Below are positions 1 to 6,945 of a DNA stretch of 11,719 nt, piece after piece. Position numbers and translations under genes: made by a program. The first letter of the stretch is position 1. The number at the start of each line of letters is the position of its first letter. Source of the stretch: an uncultured Lachnospiraceae bacterium (lineage in GTDB: Bacteria > Bacillota > Clostridia > Lachnospirales > Lachnospiraceae); assembly GCA_910583815.1 (NCBI GenBank), contig CAJTZB010000070.1, forward strand, positions 1 to 11,719, read 5' to 3'. The notes under the pieces are model-generated. The model was given only the letters and a program-made list of their open reading frames with translations, was not told where the DNA came from and did no database searches.

Positions 1-142
1 TACTAAGAAACTCCTGTTTGTTGTCCAAGTAATAAATATCTTCTAACATTTTAGGCAGCTCTGAAACTTCCTCTATTTTATCACCAACACATTCTAAAAA
101 AAATTCCTCAAGGGTATTATTCAATAAATCATCTAAGTCCAT
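1..142 (-). CDS. Unrecognised small acidic protein, N-terminal part (runs off left edge)
   Basis: An open frame begins at the ATG whose complement lies at 140-142 and stays open for 47 codons to the window edge, so the 3' end is missing. The start is well supported: the minus strand reads ACAGGAGGAATAACTATG, a strong Shine-Dalgarno at good spacing, with a promoter-like element 50 bases further upstream. The visible protein begins MDLDDLLNNTLEEFFLECVG and is rich in Asp and Glu, with Leu spacing that suggests amphipathic helices. It has no signal peptide or membrane segment in this part. I do not recognise the family. Codons are more A/T-rich than in the neighbouring metabolic genes. It lies downstream of the GH26 gene on the same strand, but its own promoter suggests separate transcription. 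The existence of the gene is fairly secure; the function is unknown. Confidence 0.7.
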   Translation of the reverse strand, partial: MDLDDLLNNTLEEFFLECVGDKIEEVSELPKMLEDIYYLDNKQEFLS

Positions 143-190
143 AGTTATTCCTCCTGTAAATTTTAATGTATTAAATTGTTTAACATTTTT

Positions 191-199
191 ATTCTACCA
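191..199 (-). promoter_or_regulatory. Extended -10 promoter for the left-edge gene
   Basis: The minus strand reads TGGTAGAAT, an extended -10 (TGn plus TAGAAT, 5 of 6 to consensus). No good -35 is seen 16-18 bases upstream, which is tolerated for extended -10 promoters. Transcription would begin about 40 bases before the ATG at 142. The rest of the 143-307 interval is A/T-rich, and no intrinsic terminator for the upstream GH26 gene was found there. Confidence 0.45.
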
Positions 200-307
200 T
201 AAACATACTCTTAATTCTATTACATTTCTTAAGCTTTCTTTATCTTATTTGGTTTGCTTATCATCTGCATTGCCTGTCCCCTGCATCCATCTGTGCCATA
301 GTCCTCT

Positions 308-1261
308 TTAATACAGCCTCGGCAGCCGTCCAAGTGTCACTGCATGTTCATAGGAATATGCCTTTTTCAGCTCTTCCTTAGAGGTATAAGCATCTGTCTT
401 TCCAAATTCATTTGACCATGTCATATACCAGCTCCATGAAAGCCCTTTCTCTATAACAGCTCTTACGTCAGGGATGGTTCCGATTTCTGCGATAGCATAC
501 AGCTTCTCTGCCTTTGTTATCTTTTGAAGCTGCTGTAATTCTTCGGTATGGTCCGTATGACAATGCGGCTTCGGATACATATCACAGCTGATAATATCTG
601 CCACATCATCCCCAGGATAACATTCCTGCTTGTTGGAGTTAAATACCCAAATCAGATTATTCATCTGAAAATGATTGACATAACGGTTATACATCAGCCT
701 GTAAAGTTTCTTTACCACATCTTTTCTGCAGTTCCCCCACCAGAACCAGTCTCCCTCGGTTTCATGGAATGGTCTCCATAATATCGGAATATGTGCATCG
801 CAAAAAGGCCTTAACAGCCCTGCCATATAGTCCATGTCTGATAAAAGTGCATAATATTCCGGTGTTCCCTCCACAACCGCAAGTTCCGTCTGAAAATCTG
901 TATTTTCAGAAAAAAAGGACTTATCTCTGCCGCCTAAAGGCGAAAACCAGTGCCACGTAAAGGTAAGCAGACCTCCCTTTTCTGCCCAGTCCCATGCCCT
1001 CTTCAGCGTATTCTGCGCCGCATAAACTTCCTGAAGACATTCCTCTCCACTATGTTCATACTGTATATTCGGAGAGTACCCCAACAGCTCAAATCCACAG
1101 AGCGCAGGCAATTCCCCTGTGACATCCTGAATATATTTTAGTTCTTCTTGTCCCATTGTCTGCGTATGCTGGCCAAGAATAATTTTTTTCCCTCTGTTTT
1201 CTGCAAGATACTGCAACACCTGCTTTACTTCTTTCTGTGCATTTTTGTTTACTGCATCCAT
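308..1261 (-). CDS. Glycoside hydrolase family 26 protein (beta-mannanase family), cytoplasmic
   Basis: This 317-residue protein has the hallmarks of GH26, a clan GH-A (beta/alpha)8 retaining hydrolase family dominated by beta-1,4-mannanases, with some lichenases and xylanases. The motif WRPFHETEGDWFWWG around residues 162-176 carries the expected acid/base Glu (E167), and AIAEIG near residue 259 supplies the probable nucleophile (E259). The early GQHTQT and the TWHWFSP segment near residue 105 also fit the family fold. There is no signal peptide, anchor or carbohydrate-binding module, so it probably acts inside the cell on imported short manno-oligosaccharides or a related substrate; the exact substrate is inference. 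I chose the ATG at 1261 because GGGGGA lies seven bases upstream; an in-frame GTG immediately before it (1264) is the alternative and adds one residue. The gene follows gdhA by about 130 bases that hold a hairpin and a possible promoter. Confidence 0.85.
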   Translation of the reverse strand: MDAVNKNAQKEVKQVLQYLAENRGKKIILGQHTQTMGQEELKYIQDVTGELPALCGFELLGYSPNIQYEHSGEECLQEVYAAQNTLKRAWDWAEKGGLLTFTWHWFSPLGGRDKSFFSENTDFQTELAVVEGTPEYYALLSDMDYMAGLLRPFCDAHIPILWRPFHETEGDWFWWGNCRKDVVKKLYRLMYNRYVNHFQMNNLIWVFNSNKQECYPGDDVADIISCDMYPKPHCHTDHTEELQQLQKITKAEKLYAIAEIGTIPDVRAVIEKGLSWSWYMTWSNEFGKTDAYTSKEELKKAYSYEHAVTLGRLPRLY

Positions 1262-1284
1262 CACATTTCCCCCATTTGGTATTC

Positions 1285-1359
1285 CTATTGAAAGAGAAAA
1301 GTCCCATAACTACCATCCAGACCAATCATAGATTTGATGTAGTTATAGGACTCTCTCAT
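1285..1359 (-). CDS. Possible 24-codon leader ORF inside a hairpin (weak)
   Basis: A short frame starts with ATG at 1359 and ends with TAG at 1285-1287. It begins MRESYNYIKSMIG and ends GSYGTFLFQ. The ATG is preceded by TTAGGAAGA, a weak Shine-Dalgarno that sits close to the start. The frame spans almost exactly the long inverted repeat between gdhA and the GH26 gene and stops 23 bases before the GH26 ATG. It could be a leader peptide, a relic of a mobile-element gene, or chance. I know of no family for it and keep confidence low. Confidence 0.2.
   Translation of the reverse strand: MRESYNYIKSMIGLDGSYGTFLFQ
1291..1357 (-). terminator. Long imperfect hairpin after gdhA, terminator-like
   Basis: In the minus-strand RNA, AGTCCTATAACTAC (about 1340-1353) pairs with GTAGTTATGGGACT (1300-1313) over 14 positions with one G-U wobble. 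The pairing extends through GATG/CATC around one bulged base. The loop is 18 bases, and the downstream arm is followed by TTTTCTCTTT. It begins roughly 37 bases after the gdhA stop, so it may terminate gdhA. The long loop is unusual for an intrinsic terminator. The element could equally be the leader of the GH26 gene or a small palindromic repeat. Confidence 0.5.
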
Positions 1360-1392
1360 TCTTCCTAATTATTGATATATGGATTGTTTTGT

Positions 1393-1401
1393 ATTATACC
1401 A
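1393..1401 (-). promoter_or_regulatory. Extended -10 element overlapping the gdhA stop codon
   Basis: The minus strand reads TGGTATAAT, a perfect TATAAT with the TGn extension. It spans the last Val codons and the TAA stop of gdhA. No good -35 stands at 17 bases (TTGCAC lies too close, at 13). If active it would start transcription near 1386 and give the GH26 gene its own transcript, with the hairpin in its leader. It may also be a chance product of the GTG GTA TAA codons. Confidence 0.35.
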
Positions 1402-2728
1402 CTCCCTGTGCAAGCATAGCGTCTACTACCTTTTCAAAACCGGCAATATTGGCTCCTGCCACATAATCGCCCTCTGCACCATACTTCTTTGCCGCATTAT
1501 CCAGACTGTGGAAGATATTCACCATAATATCATGTAACTTTGCATCTACCTCTTCAAAACTCCAGCTTAATCTCTCGCTGTTCTGGCTCATTTCCAATGC
1601 AGAAGTTGCCACGCCGCCTGCATTTGCCGCCTTGCCCGGCGCAAAGAGAACCTTGTTCCGCTGCAGGTACTTTGTAGCATCTAATGTCGTAGGCATATTG
1701 GCACCTTCGGCAACCGCGATGCAGCCATTTGCAACAAGCTGCTTTGCATCCTCAAGCAAAAGCTCATTCTGTGTTGCACAAGGAAGCGCAATATCACATT
1801 TTACGCCAAAGACTCCTCTGCCCTCGTGGTACTCTGCATTTGGTCTGTAATTCTTGTACTCTGAGAGCCTTGCACGTTTTACTTCCTTCAGTTCTTTTAT
1901 GGCATTTAAATCAATGCCTTCTGCATCATAAATCCAGCCGTTAGAATCCGACATTGTAACAACTTTTGCACCAAGCTCAGCTGCCTTCTCGGCTGCATAA
2001 ATTGCCACATTACCGGCACCGGAAAGGACAATCGTCTTTCCCTTGATGTCATGTCCATTGCACTTTAACATCTCTTCTGTCAGATAGAGCAACCCATATC
2101 CTGTTGCCTCTTTACGTGCAAGGGAACCGCCGTAGCTCAGCCCTTTCCCCGTCAGCACGCCTTCATACAAGTTGCGGATTCTCTTGTACTGGCCAAACAT
2201 ATAGCCAATTTCTCTTGCGCCTGTACCAATATCACCTGCAGGAACGTCTGTATCTGCCCCAATATGCCTGCAAAGCTCTGTCATAAAGCTCTGGCAGAAT
2301 GCCATAACTTCTCTGTCAGATTTCCCCTTTGGATCAAAGTCAGAGCCGCCCTTACCACCGCCAATTGGAAGGCCTGTCAGTGAATTCTTAAAAATCTGCT
2401 CAAATCCAAGGAACTTGATAATTCCTATATTTACGGATGGATGGAGACGGATTCCTCCCTTGTATGGACCAATTGCCGAATTGAACTGTACACGGTAGCC
2501 GACATTCACCTGTACCTGACCATTATCGTCTACCCACGGAACACGGAACTTTACCTGACGTTCTGGCTCCGTCAGGCGCTCCAGCAGCGCTTCTTTTCTA
2601 AACTTTTCCTCATTTGCTTCAATTACCGGCCTCAGGGAATTCAATACCTCTTCTACCGCCTGTAAAAACTCTGGTTCGGATGCATTCTTTTTCTGCACCA
2701 ACGCAAGCACATCATCTACATAACTCAT
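1394..2728 (-). CDS. gdhA: NADP-type glutamate dehydrogenase
   Basis: The product is a 444-residue hexameric (family I) glutamate dehydrogenase, which interconverts 2-oxoglutarate plus ammonium with glutamate in the cytoplasm and so links nitrogen and carbon metabolism. The glutamate-site lysines are visible in GPYKGGIR (K90), QIFKNS (K114) and PIGGGKGG (K126, catalytic), and the catalytic Asp in DVPAGD (D166). The C-terminal Rossmann domain has GAGNVA followed by SDSNG, resembling the NADP-dependent E. coli enzyme rather than the NAD-type clostridial one; coenzyme preference is therefore inferred as NADP(H). Length is normal for the family. The start is set by AAGGAGGAGAATAGATATG. A near-consensus promoter, a palindromic leader and an upstream inverted repeat suggest tight regulation. 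Transcription probably ends at the hairpin near 1291-1357. Confidence 0.97.
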   Translation of the reverse strand: MSYVDDVLALVQKKNASEPEFLQAVEEVLNSLRPVIEANEEKFRKEALLERLTEPERQVKFRVPWVDDNGQVQVNVGYRVQFNSAIGPYKGGIRLHPSVNIGIIKFLGFEQIFKNSLTGLPIGGGKGGSDFDPKGKSDREVMAFCQSFMTELCRHIGADTDVPAGDIGTGAREIGYMFGQYKRIRNLYEGVLTGKGLSYGGSLARKEATGYGLLYLTEEMLKCNGHDIKGKTIVLSGAGNVAIYAAEKAAELGAKVVTMSDSNGWIYDAEGIDLNAIKELKEVKRARLSEYKNYRPNAEYHEGRGVFGVKCDIALPCATQNELLLEDAKQLVANGCIAVAEGANMPTTLDATKYLQRNKVLFAPGKAANAGGVATSALEMSQNSERLSWSFEEVDAKLHDIMVNIFHSLDNAAKKYGAEGDYVAGANIAGFEKVVDAMLAQGVV

Positions 2729-2767
2729 ATCTATTCTCCTCCTTTTTTATATGTCAAAAAACTTTGG

Positions 2768-2787
2768 CACTTCACCTAAGTGAAGTG
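2768..2787 (-). promoter_or_regulatory. Palindrome in the gdhA leader (operator or attenuator hairpin)
   Basis: CACTTCACCTAAGTGAAGTG is a perfect 8-base inverted repeat around a 4-base centre. It lies about 9-28 bases after the predicted gdhA transcription start. On the minus strand the downstream arm is followed, after CCAAAG, by TTTTTT (ending near 2756), so the RNA hairpin has a terminator-like layout. A preceding segment AAGTGAAAAACACTT forms an overlapping smaller hairpin sharing the CACTT arm. Either a repressor site or an RNA switch would fit; nothing in the window encodes the regulator. Confidence 0.55.
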
Positions 2788-2802
2788 TTTTTCACTTACT
2801 TC

Positions 2803-2831
2803 ATTATATTAGTTTGATAAAGCATTTGCAA
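2803..2831 (-). promoter_or_regulatory. gdhA promoter (near-consensus, vegetative sigma type)
   Basis: On the minus strand TTGCAA (2826-2831) is followed by a 17-base spacer and a perfect TATAAT (2803-2808). Transcription should start near 2796, giving a leader of about 68 bases before the gdhA ATG. The strength of the match suggests high basal expression held in check by the flanking palindromes. Confidence 0.8.
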
Positions 2832-2836
2832 GGGGG

Positions 2837-2868
2837 AATTCAAATTTTTTTTGAATTTTCTTTAAATC
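2837..2868. promoter_or_regulatory. A/T-rich inverted repeat and CodY-like box upstream of the gdhA -35
   Basis: AATTCAAA and TTTGAATT form perfect 8-base arms around five T residues (2837-2857), five bases upstream of the -35. Overlapping it, AATTTTCTTTAAATC (2854-2868) matches the published CodY consensus AATTTTCWGAAAATT at 12 of 15 positions. It could be a regulator site or an A/T-rich UP element. In A/T-rich DNA such a partial match is not rare. Confidence 0.35.
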
Positions 2869-2872
2869 AATG

Positions 2873-2902
2873 AAAAAATCGCCATAAACGGTGCGGTTTT
2901 TT
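2873..2902. terminator. Second hairpin with A/T flanks, possible tandem or bidirectional terminator
   Basis: AAAAAATCGC (2873-2882) pairs with GCGGTTTTTT (2893-2902) around a 10-base loop, with one G-T wobble in the DNA-level pairing. Both strands end in a run of six T, so it could stop transcription from either side. For the chemoreceptor transcript it would act as a backup behind the hairpin at 2912-2963. Confidence 0.45.
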
Positions 2903-2911
2903 ATAAAGATT

Positions 2912-2963
2912 AAAACAAAAAACACCTCGGCAGAAAACTGATGCTTTCCTGCCAAGGCATTTT
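2912..2963 (-). terminator. Rho-independent terminator of the chemoreceptor gene
   Basis: In the minus-strand transcript AAAATGCCTTGGCAG pairs with CTGCCGAGGTGTTTT as a stem of about 15 pairs with some G-U wobbles and a 15-base loop, followed by a T-rich tract TTTTTTGTTTT. It starts only a few bases after the stop codon at 2970. Confidence 0.85.
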
Positions 2964-2969
2964 CCTATA

Positions 2970-4688
2970 CTACAATTTAAATTTCCTCATACTCTCTTCC
3001 AGCTGCTTTGCAATACCTTTCAGCTGCTTTGTATTATCTGCGATGCTGACCATTGTCGCACTGACTTCTGTTACAGAAGCCGATGTTTCCTCTGTATTGG
3101 CTGCATTCTCCTCTGCAATTGCAGACAGGTTCTGAACAAGATCAATCACTGCCTGTCTTGTTTCGTCAATGTGGCTTGTGCTTTCTGCAATAACGCTGAC
3201 ACCTTCTATTGACTGGTCAATCTTTTCTCTGACATCCAGTACAATCTTCTCTGTCTTCTCCACATTCTCTGCCTGTTTCTGCATAATGCCCATAACTTCC
3301 TGCATGGTTCCAACTGCTTTTTCGGAGTTTTCTGCCAAGAGCTTAATAATCTTTTCAATCTGGTTTGCGGAAGCATTGGACTGTTCTGCCAGTTTCTGAA
3401 TCTGGGCTGCCACAACCGCAAAACCACGGCCTGCTTCTCCGGCCCTTGCTGCTTCGATGGAAGCATTTAAGGAAAGCAGGTTGGTTTCTTCTGCAATATC
3501 CGTAATTAATGCAGTTGCCTCATGAATCTTACGTACTGATTCATTGGTTGTATTCGTCTGCTGATAAATTATGTCAATTGCTTCCTTGGCATCCTGATTT
3601 ATCTTAGTCAATTCTGCCAGCGTCTGCACAGCCTCGTCGCCGGATGCTTTCACGACTCCGGTACTGCGGTATAAATTCTCAATTTCCATGTTTGTCTTTT
3701 CTACTGCGTTGCCCATAACCACTACCTGTTCCGTAGCACTCTGGGTATCTTCCGCCTGAGAAGACGCACTGTCAGCAATTTCATGAACCGCGGTGCTGAC
3801 TTGTTCTACTACCTCTGAAGCTTCTGAAATCTGTCCGCTCATCGTTTCTGATGCAGTATAAAGATCATCACTCTGCATCTGAATGGTTTCCACAACTTCA
3901 TGAAGGTGCACCTGCAGCGCATCAATTGCCTCGGCAATTGATCCTATCTCATCTTTACGAGCCATCATTTTCCGCAGCTTTTCATCCGCCGTAAAATCCA
4001 AATCAATCATGCGGTTTGTCTGCTTTGTGATTTCCTTTAATGGTCTTGTAATAAAATAAATAAGTGCAAAGCCAATTGCGCTAAATAAAACAATAGATGC
4101 CGCATTGGTAATCAGGCTTCTGCTCCTCAACGCATTGATGCCTGCCATAACCTCTTCCCTCGGCGCAGTCACCACAAGCACAAAACCGTTTTCCAAATCC
4201 GGATGTACTGCCGCATACATTACACCTCCGCGGTAGTCATACTCCGTTACAAACGGAGCTACTTTCTCGCCCTTTTGCATACGGTCCACAACAGACTTTA
4301 CAACCGTGTTTTCTACCGGCTGTCCTACCTTTGTGCCGTCAGGATGGGCAACCATCGTTCCGTCCACTGCAACCACATAGGCATAGCTGCCATTAATGCC
4401 ATCCAATTTTGCTTCCACCGTCATTTTCTGCATAACCGGAGAAGCTGCGATCTGCTTGACATTTCCGCCAAGGCTTTGTACCGCAAGAGCCACAGTGGAA
4501 GCCGAATTTTTTGCCATATCGCTCATATGGGCATTGTTGGACTTTTCCACTTCTTTTCTGGCCTGCGAAATCATGTTAAATGTAACGTTTGTAACTGAAA
4601 ACGCTAAAATAATAAACAGAAAAAGGCCGACGCGAGAAGCCAAAGAATAAATCTGGCTTCTTTTCTTCTTATCTCTTGTAGTCTCCAT
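2970..4688 (-). CDS. Methyl-accepting chemotaxis protein with single extracytoplasmic Cache-type sensor
   Basis: This 572-residue transmembrane chemoreceptor has, in order: a short basic cytoplasmic N-terminus, a first membrane helix (about residues 20-37), an extracytoplasmic domain (about 38-190) with the Cache-like YAYVVAVDGTMVAHPDG near 101-118, a second helix (about 192-213), a HAMP linker beginning TRPLKEI, and a long coiled-coil signalling domain. The hairpin tip EAARAGEAGRGFAVVA lies at about 412-427 and is the CheA/CheW-binding region. It ends MRKFKL, without a CheR-tethering pentapeptide. I chose the ATG at 4688 (METTRDKKKRS) because AGGGGGG precedes it at good spacing; an upstream in-frame ATG at 4745 would add 19 residues but has a weaker site. 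It lies 62 bases after the EF-G-like gene with no terminator between, so the two are probably co-transcribed. The ligand is unknown; Cache domains often bind small organic acids or amino acids. Confidence 0.93.
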   Translation of the reverse strand: METTRDKKKRSQIYSLASRVGLFLFIILAFSVTNVTFNMISQARKEVEKSNNAHMSDMAKNSASTVALAVQSLGGNVKQIAASPVMQKMTVEAKLDGINGSYAYVVAVDGTMVAHPDGTKVGQPVENTVVKSVVDRMQKGEKVAPFVTEYDYRGGVMYAAVHPDLENGFVLVVTAPREEVMAGINALRSRSLITNAASIVLFSAIGFALIYFITRPLKEITKQTNRMIDLDFTADEKLRKMMARKDEIGSIAEAIDALQVHLHEVVETIQMQSDDLYTASETMSGQISEASEVVEQVSTAVHEIADSASSQAEDTQSATEQVVVMGNAVEKTNMEIENLYRSTGVVKASGDEAVQTLAELTKINQDAKEAIDIIYQQTNTTNESVRKIHEATALITDIAEETNLLSLNASIEAARAGEAGRGFAVVAAQIQKLAEQSNASANQIEKIIKLLAENSEKAVGTMQEVMGIMQKQAENVEKTEKIVLDVREKIDQSIEGVSVIAESTSHIDETRQAVIDLVQNLSAIAEENAANTEETSASVTEVSATMVSIADNTKQLKGIAKQLEESMRKFKL

Positions 4689-4750
4689 GATGTGCCCCCC
4701 TAAATTTAGTTTCATATACCTGGTCTCTGGCTTCTCGTCTTTCATCAGCC

Positions 4751-6847
4751 TTATACTTCCAACTGCTCTACCTTAGATGCACGCCGTTCTATCTCTTTCG
4801 CCTGTACTTCCGGAGGGGCCTGTTCATATCTGACAAATACATGCTCATAGTCACCCATGCCGCCGGTCATAGAACGCAAATCGGTGGAATATCCATACAT
4901 CTCCGAAGCAGGTATTTCAGCTTCGATTACCTGATTTCCGTTTCCTGTCGGGTTCATGCCCATAATCCTTCCGCGGCGCTTGTTTAAATCACCCATAATA
5001 TCACCGGTAAACTTATCCGGAACCATAACCTTTAAGCTCTCGATCGGCTCAAGCAGCACAGGCCTTGCATCGGCAAAACCACTGCGGAATGCAAGCATGG
5101 TCGCTGTCTTAAATGCAAGCTCCGAAGAATCCACCGGATGGTAAGAACCGTCGATTAAGGTTGCTTTGATGCCGACTACCGGATATGCAGCAAGCGGTCC
5201 CTTTAATACGCTTTCTTGAATTCCCTTTTCTACTGCTGGGAAATAGTTCTTTGGAACTGCCCCGCCAAAAATTTTCTCTTCAAACATATAAGGTTTTTCC
5301 TGATCCCCAGAAGGCTCTAAAATCAGCTTTACGTCACCATACTGTCCGTGTCCGCCAGACTGCTTTTTATGCTTTCCTGCTGCTTCTACTTTCTTTGTGA
5401 TTGTCTCACGGTATGCAAACTTCGGCTTGGACAGCTCAATTTCCACTTTGTATTTTTCAGCAAGCATACTTGCGGCAACTTCCAGCTGCTGCATACCAAC
5501 GCCATAAATCAGCATCTGCCTGTTTTCTTCATCATTGACTGTCTTTAAGGTAAGGTCTTCAATGGTCAGCTTCAAAAGCCCCTGCGCGATCTTATCTTCT
5601 TCTCCTTTGTTCTTTGCGCGGTATCTCATATATTCCTGCGGCTTCGACATGGTTGTCGGATGATAAACCACCGGAAATTCTCTTGTGGAAAGTGTATCGC
5701 CGGTTCTTGTGCTGTTTAATTTGCCAATAGCGCCGATGTCGCCGGACCTAAGCTCTTTTACTTCCATTACATCTTTTCCGCGCATAACATAAAGTTTCTG
5801 GAGCTTTTCTTCTGTTTCCTTGCCTGCATTATAAACTACATCATTGTTGCGAAGGACTCCGGTGCAGACTTTAACAAGAGAATACTTCCCTACAAACGGA
5901 TCCATGATAGTCTTAAATACATAAGCGCTGACCGGCTTATCATTGTCTTTGTCTGCAACGATTTCCTCACCTGTCTTGGTGTTTGTGCCCTTTTTGAACA
6001 CTTCTGCTTTTTCAGGCGAAGGAAAATACTTCTGGAATGATTGCAAAAGCATATTTGTTCCATAGGTGTTGACGCCGGAACCCATCTGTACCGGAACGAT
6101 GTCACAGTCGATAACGCCTCTGCGGAGCGCCTGAGAAATTTCTTCCTGTGTGAATTCTTCGCCGTTAAAATATTTATCCATCAGCTCTTCGCTCGATTCT
6201 GCAACTGCCTCAAGAATCATTTCGCGTACTTCTGAAAGGTTTCCGCTTATGCTGTCCGGAATATCCGTATCTTCGTATGTACCATCGGCTGCAAAACGTC
6301 TGCCGCCCATCTTTACTACATTAACAAAGCCCGTAAACTTTTCATTCTCATAAAATGGAAGATGGAACGGAGCCACCTTTTTGCCGTAGAGCTGTTTTAA
6401 TTCCTCTACAATGCCAAGATAGTCTGCATTCGGGTCATCCATATTGGTAACAAAGAAAATACGCGGAATCTTTCTGCGTTCGCAGATGTCCCATGCCTTC
6501 TTCGTGCCTACCTCTACGCCGGCCTTGCCATTGATTACAATAACAGCGGCATCGGCAACACTCATTGCCTCTTCTGCCTGACCGACAAAATCAAAATATC
6601 CTGGTGCATCTAACAGATTGATTTTAAGACCTTCCCATTCGATTGGGAGAATAGAAGAATGAATGGAGAAGCCACGTTTGATTTCCTCTTTATCATAGTC
6701 GCTGATTGTTGTTCCGTCAGCCACTTTACCCATACGTGTAATAGCTTTTGTCACAAAAGCAAGCCCTTCTGCCAAGGTTGTCTTACCGGCACCCCCATGC
6801 CCCAGTAATACAACATTTCTGATTTGTTCTGTCGTGTAAACGTTCAT
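4751..6847 (-). CDS. EF-G-like translational GTPase (EF-G2 type)
   Basis: The 698-residue protein has the five-domain layout of elongation factor G: a GTP-binding domain (about 1-280), a beta-barrel domain II, then domains III-V, including the domain IV signature KHKKQSGGHGQYGDV and the C-terminal EMYGYSTDLRSMTGGMG. It is not the canonical EF-G. G1 reads GHGGAGKT (16-23) instead of AHIDAGKT, G3 reads DAPGYFDF (80-87) with Tyr where EF-G has the catalytic His, and G4 reads TNMD (134-137) instead of NKMD. These changes match the auxiliary EF-G2 group, which includes the Thermus protein TTHA1498. The role of that group is poorly defined: it may bind ribosomes and GTP without being the main translocase. 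The start has AGGAAGGAGCAAGGTATG. A good promoter lies at 6914-6942. The chemoreceptor follows on the same strand. No ribosomal genes adjoin it, which also argues against its being the main fusA. Confidence 0.92.
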   Translation of the reverse strand: MNVYTTEQIRNVVLLGHGGAGKTTLAEGLAFVTKAITRMGKVADGTTISDYDKEEIKRGFSIHSSILPIEWEGLKINLLDAPGYFDFVGQAEEAMSVADAAVIVINGKAGVEVGTKKAWDICERRKIPRIFFVTNMDDPNADYLGIVEELKQLYGKKVAPFHLPFYENEKFTGFVNVVKMGGRRFAADGTYEDTDIPDSISGNLSEVREMILEAVAESSEELMDKYFNGEEFTQEEISQALRRGVIDCDIVPVQMGSGVNTYGTNMLLQSFQKYFPSPEKAEVFKKGTNTKTGEEIVADKDNDKPVSAYVFKTIMDPFVGKYSLVKVCTGVLRNNDVVYNAGKETEEKLQKLYVMRGKDVMEVKELRSGDIGAIGKLNSTRTGDTLSTREFPVVYHPTTMSKPQEYMRYRAKNKGEEDKIAQGLLKLTIEDLTLKTVNDEENRQMLIYGVGMQQLEVAASMLAEKYKVEIELSKPKFAYRETITKKVEAAGKHKKQSGGHGQYGDVKLILEPSGDQEKPYMFEEKIFGGAVPKNYFPAVEKGIQESVLKGPLAAYPVVGIKATLIDGSYHPVDSSELAFKTATMLAFRSGFADARPVLLEPIESLKVMVPDKFTGDIMGDLNKRRGRIMGMNPTGNGNQVIEAEIPASEMYGYSTDLRSMTGGMGDYEHVFVRYEQAPPEVQAKEIERRASKVEQLEV

Positions 6848-6913
6848 ACCTTGCTCCTTCCTGTCTGTCTCATTTATCAGTAAATTTATAAGAGCATTTA
6901 CTAATATGCTATT

Positions 6914-6942
6914 ATTTTACCATCACAGCGGCGGTTTATCAA
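6914..6942 (-). promoter_or_regulatory. Promoter of the EF-G-like gene
   Basis: The minus strand has TTGATA (6937-6942), a 17-base spacer and TAAAAT (6914-6919). The predicted start is near 6907, giving a leader of about 60 bases. That leader includes a small inverted repeat AGCAT/ATGCT around 6893-6910. Confidence 0.7.
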
Positions 6943-6945
6943 CAA

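Noticed and set aside
1285..1359. CRISPR repeat or transposon end at the gdhA-GH26 hairpin
   Set aside because: There is only one copy in the window, with no spacers, no flanking target duplication that I can see and no transposase nearby. It is kept as a hairpin and possible small ORF only.
4203..4598. 131-codon plus-strand ORF opposite the chemoreceptor
   Set aside because: It is antisense to the sensor domain and first membrane helix of an intact chemoreceptor, and its composition is typical of a reverse-frame shadow.
4689..4745. Longer chemoreceptor N-terminus starting at 4745
   Set aside because: It is possible, but the ATG at 4688 has a stronger ribosome binding site and gives the normal short basic tail before the first membrane helix.
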